DNA of 15,044 nucleotides. Source: Phycisphaerae bacterium (lineage in GTDB: Bacteria; Planctomycetota; Phycisphaerae; UBA1845). The notes under the pieces are model-generated. The model had not been told where the DNA came from and searched no databases. It saw only the letters and a program-made list of their open reading frames with translations. Position 1 is the first letter of the stretch; each line of letters starts with the position of its first letter. The stretch spans positions 1 to 15,044 of the forward strand of contig JAJDDU010000289.1 in the NCBI GenBank assembly GCA_029260155.1, read 5' to 3'. Both the position numbers and the translations under genes were made by a program. Positions 6,094-13,918 of the stretch are shown piece after piece.

Positions 6094-7707
6094 TCAATTC
6101 GTCCCGCCGAAGAACCACGGGCTGAAGTACGCCCAGTGCGCGAGCACGATGACAACCAGCAGAACGCCCAACGCGAGGTTTGTACCGCTCATCCGCGACT
6201 CGATCGCTGCGGCAGAGCCGCGCGCCGCAAAAACGCCTAGGTTGCGCTCCGTCGGCGGAGATGTCAGCAAGCTCACAACGACCAGCAGCACGATCGACAC
6301 CACGAAGAGCAGGATGGCGACGTGCAGGAAGTTAATCGATGCGTACCAGGCCAGCGGGGGCCAAGTCACCCAGGATGCCTCGGCCTTGAACCCCATCTCC
6401 GCCACGAACCGCAACGCACCCAGGCCGAATCCGACGAGCATCGCCGTTAGCGCGCCCGCGCCGTTGGCTCGGCGCCACAGCAATCCCACTAGGAACACTG
6501 CTGCGATCGGCGGCGAAATGTACGCCTGCACCGCCTGTAAGTAGAGGAACACTTGGTCGCTCATCATGCCGACGAACGGCAGCCATGCCAGCCCGGCGCC
6601 GACAAGCAAGAGGGTGGACACCTGCCCGGCCCGCACCAGCTCTTTCTCGCCTGCGGAAGTTCGGAACTTCTTGTAGAAGTCCATCACCACGAGCGTTGAG
6701 CTGCTGTTGAATACCGACGCGAGCGAACTCATCAGCGCTGCGAGCAGAGCTGCAACCACCAGCCCCTTGACCCCCGCCGGCAGTAGGTTGTTGACCAAGG
6801 TCGCGTACATGTCGTTCGATGCGGTCTCGGGATATAGGATTCTCCCGGCCACGCCCGGCAGCACCAGGATGAAAACCGGCAGGAGCTTGAGAAAGCCCGC
6901 GAAGATCGTGCCAGCCTGTGCGTGTTTGAGGCTCTTGGCGGCCAGCGTTCGTTGCACGATCATTTGATCGGTACACCAATACCAGACGCCCAGGATCGGC
7001 GCTCCGAACAAGATGCCCGTCCACGGGAAATCGGGATGGTCGATGCTCTTCCAGAGATTGAAGAACTCGCCATCCACGCCATCCATCACCGCCGATACTC
7101 CGCCGACTTTGCTGACGGCTGCGACGGTGAGAAAGATGCCGCCCGCAATCAGAATGAACGCCTGGAACAACTCCGTGTAAATCACTGCCCGCAGTCCGCC
7201 GAAAACCGTGTAGGCTCCGGTGGCAACAACCAGGATGATCGCCCCGGTCCACATGTCCCATCCCAAGACGGTTTGCAGAACGAGCGCTCCAGCCCAAAGG
7301 GACACGCTGATCTTGGTGAAGATGTAGGCGATGAGCGAGATGCCGGCGAGGTAGGTGCGACAATGCGCGTTGTAGCGCTTTTCCAGAAACTCCGGCATCG
7401 TGAACACGCCGGTACGCATGTAGAACGGAACGAAGAGGCCACCCAGCAGTAGCAAGATGAAACACGCCAGCCATTCGTATTGCGCAACCGCCAGCCCGGC
7501 GCTGGACCCACTGCCCGCGAGGCCGATGAAGTGCTCTGCCGAAATATTGCTCGCGAACAGGCTCGTCCCGATCGCAAGCCAGCCGACGCTTCTGCTGCTT
7601 AGGAAATAGGATTGGCTGCTGTCGAGGCTTCGCTTGCCGGACCAGATGCCAATCCCGGCCACTCCGACGAAGTAGGTGGCCAAAACTGCAATATCGATGT
7701 TCGTCAT
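6094..7707 (-). CDS. Sodium/solute symporter, SGLT-type (sodium/sugar cotransporter)
   Basis: This is a 537-residue inner-membrane carrier of the SSS family with about 14 hydrophobic helices, importing sugar with Na+. The match to vibrio SGLT and animal SGLT1 is evident in YFLSSRSVGWLAIGTSLFASNISAEHFIG, YEWLACF, FGGLRAVIYTE, WYWCTDQMIVQRTLAAKS, PVGVKG-like PAGVKGLVVAALLAALMSSLASVFNSSST and YLQAVQAYISPPIAAVFL. Asn54 and Glu78 align with vSGLT sugar contacts Asn64 and Glu88. His59 replaces vSGLT Gln69 and matches animal SGLT1 His83. The Ser pair in LMSSLAS is where the Na2-site serines lie. ATG 7707 has GGAG (7718-7721) 10 nt upstream. It is first in an operon with the GH31 glucosidase, so the likely cargo is glucose or a related hexose released by that enzyme. 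Confidence 0.95.
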   Translation of the reverse strand: MTNIDIAVLATYFVGVAGIGIWSGKRSLDSSQSYFLSSRSVGWLAIGTSLFASNISAEHFIGLAGSGSSAGLAVAQYEWLACFILLLLGGLFVPFYMRTGVFTMPEFLEKRYNAHCRTYLAGISLIAYIFTKISVSLWAGALVLQTVLGWDMWTGAIILVVATGAYTVFGGLRAVIYTELFQAFILIAGGIFLTVAAVSKVGGVSAVMDGVDGEFFNLWKSIDHPDFPWTGILFGAPILGVWYWCTDQMIVQRTLAAKSLKHAQAGTIFAGFLKLLPVFILVLPGVAGRILYPETASNDMYATLVNNLLPAGVKGLVVAALLAALMSSLASVFNSSSTLVVMDFYKKFRTSAGEKELVRAGQVSTLLLVGAGLAWLPFVGMMSDQVFLYLQAVQAYISPPIAAVFLVGLLWRRANGAGALTAMLVGFGLGALRFVAEMGFKAEASWVTWPPLAWYASINFLHVAILLFVVSIVLLVVVSLLTSPPTERNLGVFAARGSAAAIESRMSGTNLALGVLLVVIVLAHWAYFSPWFFGGTN

Positions 7708-7724
7708 GCTCTATTATCTCCGTC

Positions 7725-7753
7725 GCTCCAATCGAGTTGGAGCTGTGGCCACA
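7725..7753. promoter_or_regulatory. Adjacent palindromes upstream of the symporter (candidate operator or leader hairpin)
   Basis: GCTCCAA-TCGAG-TTGGAGC (7725-7743) is a perfect 7-bp inverted repeat. It abuts the perfect 10-bp palindrome TGTGGCCACA (7744-7753). The pair begins 4 nt upstream of the symporter Shine-Dalgarno (7718-7721), so it could be an operator or, in mRNA, a hairpin next to the ribosome-binding site. Neither matches the usual LacI-family centre. Confidence 0.4.
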
Positions 7754-8082
7754 ACTTGCGCCATCTGTTCTTGGGTCGCGTCCGCGCGCCAGCCTTCACG
7801 ACCGCGCGATCCTACCATGATCGGCATGAGCCTGCCACGGGCATCGCTCGTCGAACGAGGCTGAGCGAGGAGGCAGAGTGCTGTTGTCAGCACGCAGACG
7901 CGAATCAGCCTTGCACTGATGCTGGTTTTTCGTTAGTCTCGCGAGTGGCACTTCATGTGTCAGAATGGGTGGTTGATTCGCCCATGGAGATCGAGCGGTC
8001 CCCCGGCAGAAAGTGTTGCGGGGTGCGGCGGTTTCTTGCGCGAATCCTGCCAGCGAACCGGCGTGCGCACTCGGAAGGGACA

Positions 8083-8256
8083 ATGATGACTGCCAGTCAA
8101 TCGGCCAATCCGTACGTCCCTATTGTAGGCGGCGCATCTATTGAAGACGGCGACGGCATCGTCCATTCTCACGGCCGCATCGCGGCACACACTCTGCGAG
8201 CCAAACCTGCTGACTTGATTTTCAAGGGCCCATCGCGATCGGCGCGCGGGCTGTAA
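8083..8256 (+). CDS. Doubtful 57-codon hypothetical ORF
   Basis: An open frame (MMTASQSANPYVPIVGG...) begins at ATG 8083 behind a purine-rich GGAAGGGA and ends 32 nt before the large repeat-protein gene. It has no signal peptide, membrane segment or recognisable domain. The same frame is open far upstream, as often happens by chance in GC-rich DNA. It is listed only because its start has a plausible ribosome-binding site. Confidence 0.15.
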   Translation: MMTASQSANPYVPIVGGASIEDGDGIVHSHGRIAAHTLRAKPADLIFKGPSRSARGL

Positions 8257-8288
8257 CCCTCATTCTCAACGACAGAGGAGGCAAAGAA

Positions 8289-11200
8289 GTGCTACGCATA
8301 ACCAGTGTCTTGTTTCTCGTGGCTGCGTCTTCGGTCCCCGCTTCGGCGGCGACGGTGACGATCGAAAAGGTGGCTCGCAGTGTCGGCAACAGCATTTACA
8401 GTCGCGATCTCGCGCTGACTGACGCTGTTCCCGGGCGAGCCGATCCGTTTGTGTTCTGGAGTTCCGCCAGCCCGTCGGCCCCAGTGATCAATGACGCGGG
8501 CGAAGTTGCCTTTGTGGGGTTCAGTGCCTCGAAATTCGGAGTCAATCAACCCGGCGGGGGTTTCGGTATTTACGTCAAGAGGCCTGGACAACCGCTCGCA
8601 GTGCTTGTGGATACGACGATCGACGGAGCGGGCGATCTAACATCGTCCGTGCCCGGACACCCTGGTTCGGTGTTTTTCGGCTACGAGGCGCCACTGCTCA
8701 ACAACGCGGGTGACATCCTGTTCTTCGGGCGATTCTACGATTCGGTGACCTTCGCGCAGGGCGCTGGGTTCTTTTCGACGACGACGACGGGCGGGCCCAT
8801 CGTGAAGATCGTCGACACGTTCGACACGCCGGCAGGGCACTCGGCGACATCCCTGTTTGAAAGCTTCACCTTCACCGTCGACGCTCCGTCGACGTTTGGC
8901 GCGTCTCTCAATGATTCGGGCCAAGTGGTCTATTGGGGGCAGTTCTGCGATGCGCCTCCGTGTACAAGTCTCGGGCGATTGAACGGAATCTTTGGCACGA
9001 CGGTCAGTGGCGCGACGCACGTCCTCTTGGCTGACAGTGCAAAGTCGATTTGCCCGAGTGGCGTTCCCTTCGGGCTCTCTTGCGACGGTGCCCTGGATGA
9101 AGGCTTCTGGGAAATTCGTCCCGAGATTGCCCTCAGCAGCACGGGTGTCGTAGCGTTTCACGGAAGCATCCGCCAATCGCTGCCGAGCACGTGTTGCAAG
9201 GGCACGTACGCGATTCCGGTCACCGGCGGCGTCGCGACGACCGTGGCGTTTCAGTTCGAGACTGCTCCGCCCGCCAGCGTTGGCGCCCCGGCGTCGACGT
9301 ACCAGGCACGCTTTGACGACAACGACATCAATGGCGCCGGGGACTATCTGTTCCTGCCGCTGCTCAGTGCGCCCTGTTGCCAGCAGAAGTTCGGTCTATT
9401 CTCTGGGGACCAGTTCGGCGGACCGCAGGGCAATGTCGTGGACACGCTGGTGGGTAATGGCCTAGCCGTTCCCGGCGAGATCGCGGGCGCGGAGTTCGCG
9501 ACGTTCGCGATGGCGTCGATGAATGAATCCGGACAGCTTGGATTCTACGGCGTGGTTCGCAACGGCGCGATCGCGAACAACAACGGAATCTACGCAACCG
9601 ACGTTTCAGGCGGGCCGATCACACTGATCATGGACGGGGCTTCATTGCCGCCCGGCCAGCCCGCCGGCGCGAAAATCACGACGTTCCAAGGGCGCAGCGC
9701 TGCGATCGACGATAACGGCAACATGGTGTTTTGGGGCATTGGCGTTCGTCCTGACACCGGTGGTGGACTGGCGTCGCTGTGGGGCATGTACTACTACGAT
9801 GCGTGTTCCGACGAGGTCCTGCGGATCGTGGACGATACGACGTCCGTCGCCGAACTCGGTCTCGACTTCAACGGGCTTCCCGGCACGCCGAGATTCGGTC
9901 TTTTCCAAAGCGGTGAGGCGCGCTCGGGACACTATCGATCGATCAATAACAACGGCGACGTCGCCTTCCTGACCAAGTCCAGCAACTTCGGGTGGGGAAT
10001 CCACATCGCCCACGTTCAAACCGCGGGCGGCGGCGGGCTGATTGATCTCACGTGCCCGCCAGATTTGGTGGCCACGACCGCGATCGAGTGCGGCGGTGAC
10101 ACAAGTCCGGCAGCCGCTGGTTCTGCCACTGCGGTGGATGGTTGCACCGGGACCGCCATTGCGACAACCTCTACCGACGTGAGTGTGTCAGCCTGTGGAG
10201 GTACGGAGACCATCACGCGCACGTGGACTGCTGACTCCGCCAGCTGTGTCCAGTTGATCACCACGGTTGATAGTGTGCTCCCCTCGCTCAGCGTGCCAAT
10301 GGATGTCACCGTCGGGTGCGGCGATTCCACTGATCCCACGAATACCGGCCAAGCCACCGTCGGCGATGCGTGCGACGTAGCCCCCGGCTTGACGTACACG
10401 GACTCGGCGGTCGCGGGAGCCTGTGGACAATCGAATACCATCACGCGAACGTGGACCGCGACCGATGCCTGTGGTAATTCCACATCGCTCGATCAGACGA
10501 TCACCATAACGGATACGACGGCTCCTGTTCTGACCGTCCCCGCCGATGTTCAGGTTGCGTGCGATGCATCGACGGACGCTTCGCTTACCGGGCAGGCCAC
10601 TGCGACCGACAACTGTGACCCCGCCCCGACAGTGACGTCTTCGGACGTGGCATCGGCTGGCTCGTGCCCGCAGAACTCGGTGGTCACGCGAACGTGGACC
10701 GCGACCGACGCCTGCGGAAATGCATTCTCCGCCGATCAGATCATTACGCTCGCCGACAATACAGCGCCGACGCTGACCGTGCCGGCGGCCGCCACCGTGG
10801 AATGCGACGCCGACAGCAGCCCCACCGCGACGGGCGTTGCAACGGCGACGGACACTTGCGACGGCGCGCCATCGGTAACGTCCTCGGACATCACGGCAGC
10901 CGGCGCCTGCCCGCAAGCGTCGCAAATCACACGCACGTGGTCAGCGACTGATGCGTGCGCGAACGGCAGCGCAGCCGACCAGTCGGTAAGCGTCGTCGAT
11001 ACGACCGCTCCGGTGATCACGCTGAACGGGGCGGCTGCCATCGTGCTGGCCGGTTGCGTTGGCGAGGCCTACATCGAGCAGGGGGCGAGCGCAACGGACA
11101 ACTGCGACGTTGCCGCGATTGCGGTCTCGGTCGGAGGCGACGTCGTCAACACAGCCGTTCTCGGTACTTACGTCGTGGCCTACAGCGCTCAGGACGCTTG

Positions 11201-13145
11201 CGCGAACGCGGCAACCGTGGTCACGCGGACGGTTGATGTGCTGGACACCACTGCTCCTGCGTTCACCAGCCTGCCGGCTGACCTGACGGTCGAATGTGAA
11301 GGAGGCTTGGGTGTGCCCGCGACCAACGCGAACATCGTTGCGTTCCTCAACACGGCCGCAGCATCCGACGCGTGTGATCCGATCGTTGGCGTTACTAACG
11401 ACGCCCCGGCTGACTTTCCGATCGGTGACACAACGGTCACCTGGACCGCGACCGACGCCGCCAACAACACGTTCTCGGCCACGCGCGTCGTGCATGTTGT
11501 TGACACCGTATCACCGGTTGTCATCTGCCCGGCCGGTACGACCGCTGCCGCGGATGTTAATTGCCAGGCGACCGTTCTCGACGTTACCGGTGGTGTCGTC
11601 GCTTCGGACACCTGTGCGGACGCGCTTGCGCTGACCATCACGCAGGCCCCGCCGGCCGGTTCGTTGCTGGCGCTCGGGACGCACGCCATCACGGTGACTG
11701 CAGCCGATCCGAACGGCAACTCCGCCCAATGCACTACCACGCTGACGGTGGCGGATGTCGCCGCTCCCGCGTTGACGGTTCCGGTGGACATCGCGATTGA
11801 GTGCGATGCGTCGAGCGATCCGTCTGCCACCGGGCAGGCAACGGCGGGCGATAACTGCGACCCCGCGCCGAGCGTCACCTTCAGCGACTCTGCCACCGCG
11901 GGTGTTTGTCCCGATCTGACGGTGCTCGCGCGACAGTGGACCGCCTCCGACGCATCCGGAAACACGTCGATCGGCGACCAGACGATCACGCTGCAAGATA
12001 CGACCGGACCGTCGGTAGCGTGCCCGGCGGACATCGCCACCTCTGGTGGTTTCGGCGGCACCGTGGTCGCGTTCGAGGCGTCGGCTTCGGATGCGTGTGA
12101 CCCGAATCCGTCGGTGGCGGCTGTTCCGCCGTCGGGGTCGTTCTTTGCGACGGGTGTCACGCCGGTTTCTGCAACCGCAGCCGACACTTGCGGCAACGCG
12201 TCGTCCGCGTGCTCTTTTGATGTGCTGGTCTCGTGCTTCGGCGCGAATCGAGCCAAGATCGGAACCAAGGACGTCGCCTGCCGGGGCATCGAAGAGATCG
12301 AGTTCACCAGCATGAATGGTACAGAGGAGTTGATCTCGCTCTTCAAGGCCGAGGAGCATTCCGGTGGCGATGAGGAGGACACTCTTCCGCCTTCGATCGT
12401 TGTGGACGACGGTGTCAACGGTCCCGTGACCGTTGACACGAGCTGCGGGACGACAATCTCCGTTGGCGATGTGTTCGGCCCATACACCGTCTCCGATGTC
12501 GAAAAGGACTTCGACGACCACGACGACGATCACGGCAACAAAGTCGAACTACGTGGTTCGTTTGTGCCGGCGGTGGCATACGATCTAGCCATCGACGACT
12601 TCGTGATTTCCGTCGACGACGGGCAGGGAAACGTGGCCGTGTTCACGATTCCGGCCGGGTCGTTCCAGATCCACGGCAACCCCAGCAAGGGCAAATACAA
12701 GTTTGAAGGCACCATCGGTGTCGCGCGCGTTGAAGCCAAGCTCGAGGGTTGCAGTTACAAATTCGAGATCGAGAACGCGCCCAACACAGGCCAGTTGCTC
12801 GGGACCACCATGACGATTGGCTTCGCCGTCGGACCGAACGTCGCCGAACAGACATTGATCATGGAGAACAAGGGGAATCACCTCAAGTTCAAGGGTGAAC
12901 CCAAGGTGAACTGCTGCCCGGATTGCGAAGGGATCGCGTCAATGCAGGTCACCAGCGATCAGGGCGTGCTCGTCTTCGAGCCGGATGCGGGCGACACCGA
13001 ACTGCCGGCCAACACCGTGGTCGACGACGGCGTCAACGGTGCGGTCACGATCCACACGTCCTGTTCCCAGCCGTTGGCCGTTGGCGATCAGATGGGAGCC
13101 TATACGATCTCGGAGGTCATCAGGGTTTACGATCTGGACGACTGA
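8289..13145 (+). CDS. Large exported repeat protein: NxxGxxxF repeats, hyalin/Ig-like modules, duplicated C-terminal module
   Basis: This 1618-residue secreted protein starts at GTG 8289, supported by AGGAGG (8276-8281) at 7-nt spacing and a signal peptide (MLRITSVLFLVAASS..., cleavage near ASA|A). Residues ~60-580 contain eight units with an (I/L/M)Nx(A/S/N)Gxxx(F/Y) core, such as INDAGEVAF and INNNGDVAF, spaced about 60-80 residues. This is the NxxGxxAF choice-of-anchor repeat, probably propeller-like. Residues ~585-1313 hold nine HYR/Ig-like modules of ~80 residues (CPPDL... TATDACGN... DTTAP), one of them DUF5011-like (ITLNGAA...GTYVVAYSAQDACAN). The last 300 residues carry VVDDGVNGPVTVDTSCG at ~1374, a beta-rich KGKYKFEG domain, and a second VVDDGVNGAVTIHTSC at ~1576. 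There is no PEP/IPTL-CTERM or LPXTG-type tail. A matrix or adhesive role is inferred; no enzyme motif was found. Confidence 0.93.
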   Translation: MLRITSVLFLVAASSVPASAATVTIEKVARSVGNSIYSRDLALTDAVPGRADPFVFWSSASPSAPVINDAGEVAFVGFSASKFGVNQPGGGFGIYVKRPGQPLAVLVDTTIDGAGDLTSSVPGHPGSVFFGYEAPLLNNAGDILFFGRFYDSVTFAQGAGFFSTTTTGGPIVKIVDTFDTPAGHSATSLFESFTFTVDAPSTFGASLNDSGQVVYWGQFCDAPPCTSLGRLNGIFGTTVSGATHVLLADSAKSICPSGVPFGLSCDGALDEGFWEIRPEIALSSTGVVAFHGSIRQSLPSTCCKGTYAIPVTGGVATTVAFQFETAPPASVGAPASTYQARFDDNDINGAGDYLFLPLLSAPCCQQKFGLFSGDQFGGPQGNVVDTLVGNGLAVPGEIAGAEFATFAMASMNESGQLGFYGVVRNGAIANNNGIYATDVSGGPITLIMDGASLPPGQPAGAKITTFQGRSAAIDDNGNMVFWGIGVRPDTGGGLASLWGMYYYDACSDEVLRIVDDTTSVAELGLDFNGLPGTPRFGLFQSGEARSGHYRSINNNGDVAFLTKSSNFGWGIHIAHVQTAGGGGLIDLTCPPDLVATTAIECGGDTSPAAAGSATAVDGCTGTAIATTSTDVSVSACGGTETITRTWTADSASCVQLITTVDSVLPSLSVPMDVTVGCGDSTDPTNTGQATVGDACDVAPGLTYTDSAVAGACGQSNTITRTWTATDACGNSTSLDQTITITDTTAPVLTVPADVQVACDASTDASLTGQATATDNCDPAPTVTSSDVASAGSCPQNSVVTRTWTATDACGNAFSADQIITLADNTAPTLTVPAAATVECDADSSPTATGVATATDTCDGAPSVTSSDITAAGACPQASQITRTWSATDACANGSAADQSVSVVDTTAPVITLNGAAAIVLAGCVGEAYIEQGASATDNCDVAAIAVSVGGDVVNTAVLGTYVVAYSAQDACANAATVVTRTVDVLDTTAPAFTSLPADLTVECEGGLGVPATNANIVAFLNTAAASDACDPIVGVTNDAPADFPIGDTTVTWTATDAANNTFSATRVVHVVDTVSPVVICPAGTTAAADVNCQATVLDVTGGVVASDTCADALALTITQAPPAGSLLALGTHAITVTAADPNGNSAQCTTTLTVADVAAPALTVPVDIAIECDASSDPSATGQATAGDNCDPAPSVTFSDSATAGVCPDLTVLARQWTASDASGNTSIGDQTITLQDTTGPSVACPADIATSGGFGGTVVAFEASASDACDPNPSVAAVPPSGSFFATGVTPVSATAADTCGNASSACSFDVLVSCFGANRAKIGTKDVACRGIEEIEFTSMNGTEELISLFKAEEHSGGDEEDTLPPSIVVDDGVNGPVTVDTSCGTTISVGDVFGPYTVSDVEKDFDDHDDDHGNKVELRGSFVPAVAYDLAIDDFVISVDDGQGNVAVFTIPAGSFQIHGNPSKGKYKFEGTIGVARVEAKLEGCSYKFEIENAPNTGQLLGTTMTIGFAVGPNVAEQTLIMENKGNHLKFKGEPKVNCCPDCEGIASMQVTSDQGVLVFEPDAGDTELPANTVVDDGVNGAVTIHTSCSQPLAVGDQMGAYTISEVIRVYDLDD
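10041..12230 (+). repeat. Nine tandem HYR/Ig-like coding modules
   Basis: Nine modules of ~240 bp start near 10041, 10273, 10518, 10762, 11002, 11250, 11508, 11761 and 12003. Several share (T/V)xPAD(V/I)xVxCDA at the start and TRTWTATDACGN near the end. The last part of the second and third modules shares an exact 25-nt stretch (10441-10465 and 10684-10708), 243 bp (81 codons) apart, showing in-frame duplication. The paired Cys residues probably form disulphides in the exported protein. Confidence 0.85.
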
Positions 13146-13180
13146 TCCGCACCCACGCGGATCGAAGTTGGTAACGATTT

Positions 13181-13226
13181 GGCGGCGGTGCGGACGACAG
13201 TCAGGTTTCCGCGCCGCCGTCTTTTT
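13181..13226 (+). terminator. Rho-independent terminator of the repeat-protein gene
   Basis: GGCGGC (13181-13186) pairs with GCCGCC (13213-13218) and GCGGA (13190-13194) with TCCGC (13208-13212), with a GGT bulge and a 13-nt loop. TTTTT follows at 13222-13226. It lies 36 nt after the stop codon. A smaller perfect hairpin GATCCGC/GCGGATC sits immediately after the stop. Confidence 0.8.
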
Positions 13227-13407
13227 GCCACTTTCTCGATCGGATCGGCCGCGTACGCGACAGTCGCGCGATGACTCGCCACCTGCGCACTGCGGTCACC
13301 AGCTCTTTCCTTGAACGCCGTCGCCCTCGTGCTTGGACTCTATGAAACGGTCTAGATTCGCCGTCGCAAACCTGAAGGGTACGCCGGTTGCGTAATATGT
13401 TCGCCTC
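13227..13407. other. Gap between convergent terminators
   Basis: About 180 nt lie between the plus-strand terminator and the minus-strand terminator of the structured RNA. I see no ORF with a ribosome-binding site and no strong hairpin in it. Confidence 0.5.
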
Positions 13408-13443
13408 AAAAAAAAACGGGCTTGTCGATAATCGGCAAGCCCG
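13408..13443 (-). terminator. Rho-independent terminator of the minus-strand structured RNA
   Basis: The stem pairs 13417-13428 with 13432-13443 (CGGGCTTG...CAAGCCCG) around a 3-nt loop. There is one A-C mismatch on the minus strand, and nine A residues (13408-13416) give a U9 tract there. No protein gene lies upstream on the minus strand. This is what first points to a non-coding transcript. Confidence 0.88.
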
Positions 13444-13450
13444 TGTGCGA

Positions 13451-13648
13451 TGTCCAAACTAAGGCATCCGCTATGCCGGTGGGAGGAAAACGGCAGAACC
13501 CTTGCTACCAAGGGGGCGGCTGGTCGGATGTGCAGACCTCCCGTCGAGCGGGCTCGTCTTTACATGTCGAATTCCAGCCTCCTCAATTCGCCATTTCGGT
13601 TCAACCCATTTGGCTCCCCGCCGTACACGGCAGAAGCCTCATTGGACA
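13451..13648 (-). ncRNA. ssrS: Structured ~198-nt RNA, candidate 6S RNA
   Basis: 6S RNA mimics an open promoter and sequesters housekeeping RNA polymerase in stationary phase. Here the predicted start (~13648) coincides with the outer edge of a long-range closing stem: TGTCCAA pairs with TTGGACA (13642-13648 with 13451-13457), then GAGGC with GCCTT (13636-13640 with 13461-13465), TGCCG with CGGCA (13628-13632 with 13474-13478) and GGGAG with CTCCC (13614-13618 with 13481-13485). A large central bubble follows, whose 3' side carries the perfect hairpin CCCTTG-GTAG-CAAGGG (13499-13514). The apical rod comes next: GGCTGG/CCAGCC (13574-13579 with 13518-13523), ATGT/ACAT, AGAC/GTCT and CCCG/CGGG around a 5-nt loop. 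Closing stem, bubble with 3' hairpin, irregular terminal stem and ~198-nt length match 6S RNA. No tmRNA, SRP or RNase P signature is present. That it is an RNA gene is fairly likely; the 6S identity is inference. Confidence 0.62.
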
Positions 13649-13653
13649 TCTAG

Positions 13654-13682
13654 ACTATAGCATCGGCATGGTGGCAGGTGAA
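13654..13682 (-). promoter_or_regulatory. Promoter of the structured RNA
   Basis: On the minus strand TATAGT (13659-13654) follows TTCACC (13682-13677) with the ideal 17-nt spacer. Counting 6-8 nt downstream puts the start at 13648-13646, which is the outer end of the RNA closing stem. The -10 matches five of six consensus bases, the -35 four. Confidence 0.6.
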
Positions 13683-13918
13683 CCAGAAACTTTTGCAATC
13701 TCGCTAAGCAGATTCCATGCCGCAAATCGCGTGAAACAACACGCATTTTCCGTTCCAAACCGGGAGTGCGGAGGTCTTATATTCTCTGGCTTTACACATT
13801 GCGAGTACGCTCCCGCGATTGGCTGATCCGGTCCGCTCGACAGCGGCTGATCGGTCGGTCAGGATGTCGGTCGGCGTGGTCCAGACGTGAGAACCAGAAA
13901 CCCGTGAGGATGAACCCC
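13683..13918. other. Intergenic region upstream of the methyltransferase
   Basis: About 235 nt lie between the RNA promoter and the methyltransferase start. The divergent methyltransferase promoter should be here. TATATT near 13779 is a possible -10 without a good -35. No other gene is supported. Confidence 0.4.

Larger units (their letters stand above)
7708..8288. other. 581-bp divergent intergenic region
   Basis: The region separates the divergent symporter and repeat-protein genes. It holds paired palindromes next to the symporter start (7725-7753), a small GTGCTG-TTGT-CAGCAC hairpin at 7878-7893, and a weak 57-codon ORF at 8083-8256. No convincing -10/-35 pair is visible for either gene, although both must start in or near this region. 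Confidence 0.5.

Noticed and set aside
7895..7936. Possible terminator-like hairpin followed by a short T run
   Set aside because: AATCAGC/GCTGGTT needs a G-U pair and an 11-nt loop, the remaining T run is only three bases, and no upstream plus-strand gene needs it.
7612..8256. 214-codon plus-strand frame running from the symporter gene into the gap
   Set aside because: Its first third is antisense to the start of the symporter and no motif is seen; only the last 57 codons have a plausible start, listed with very low confidence.
11189..12533. Two overlapping long minus-strand frames (about 430 and 340 codons)
   Set aside because: Both are antisense to the hyalin-like modules, whose plus-strand reading has clear repeat structure; the antisense products are low-complexity shadows.
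13451..13648. tmRNA, SRP RNA or RNase P identity for the structured RNA
   Set aside because: There is no tRNA-like CCA end with a TTCGA T-loop, no SRP domain IV GGAAGGAAGCAG pattern and no RNase P GAGGAAAGTCC signature; only a short GGAATTCGAC resembles tmRNA, at the wrong place.
13422..13826. Plus-strand open frame across the structured-RNA locus
   Set aside because: It starts inside the terminator stem, lacks a ribosome-binding site and shows no domain; the minus-strand promoter, RNA fold and terminator explain the region better.
13766..13918. In-frame N-terminal extension of the methyltransferase from GTG 13766
   Set aside because: There is no well-placed Shine-Dalgarno, and it would bury the lipobox signal peptide about 50 residues inside the protein; the ATG at 13919 fits better.
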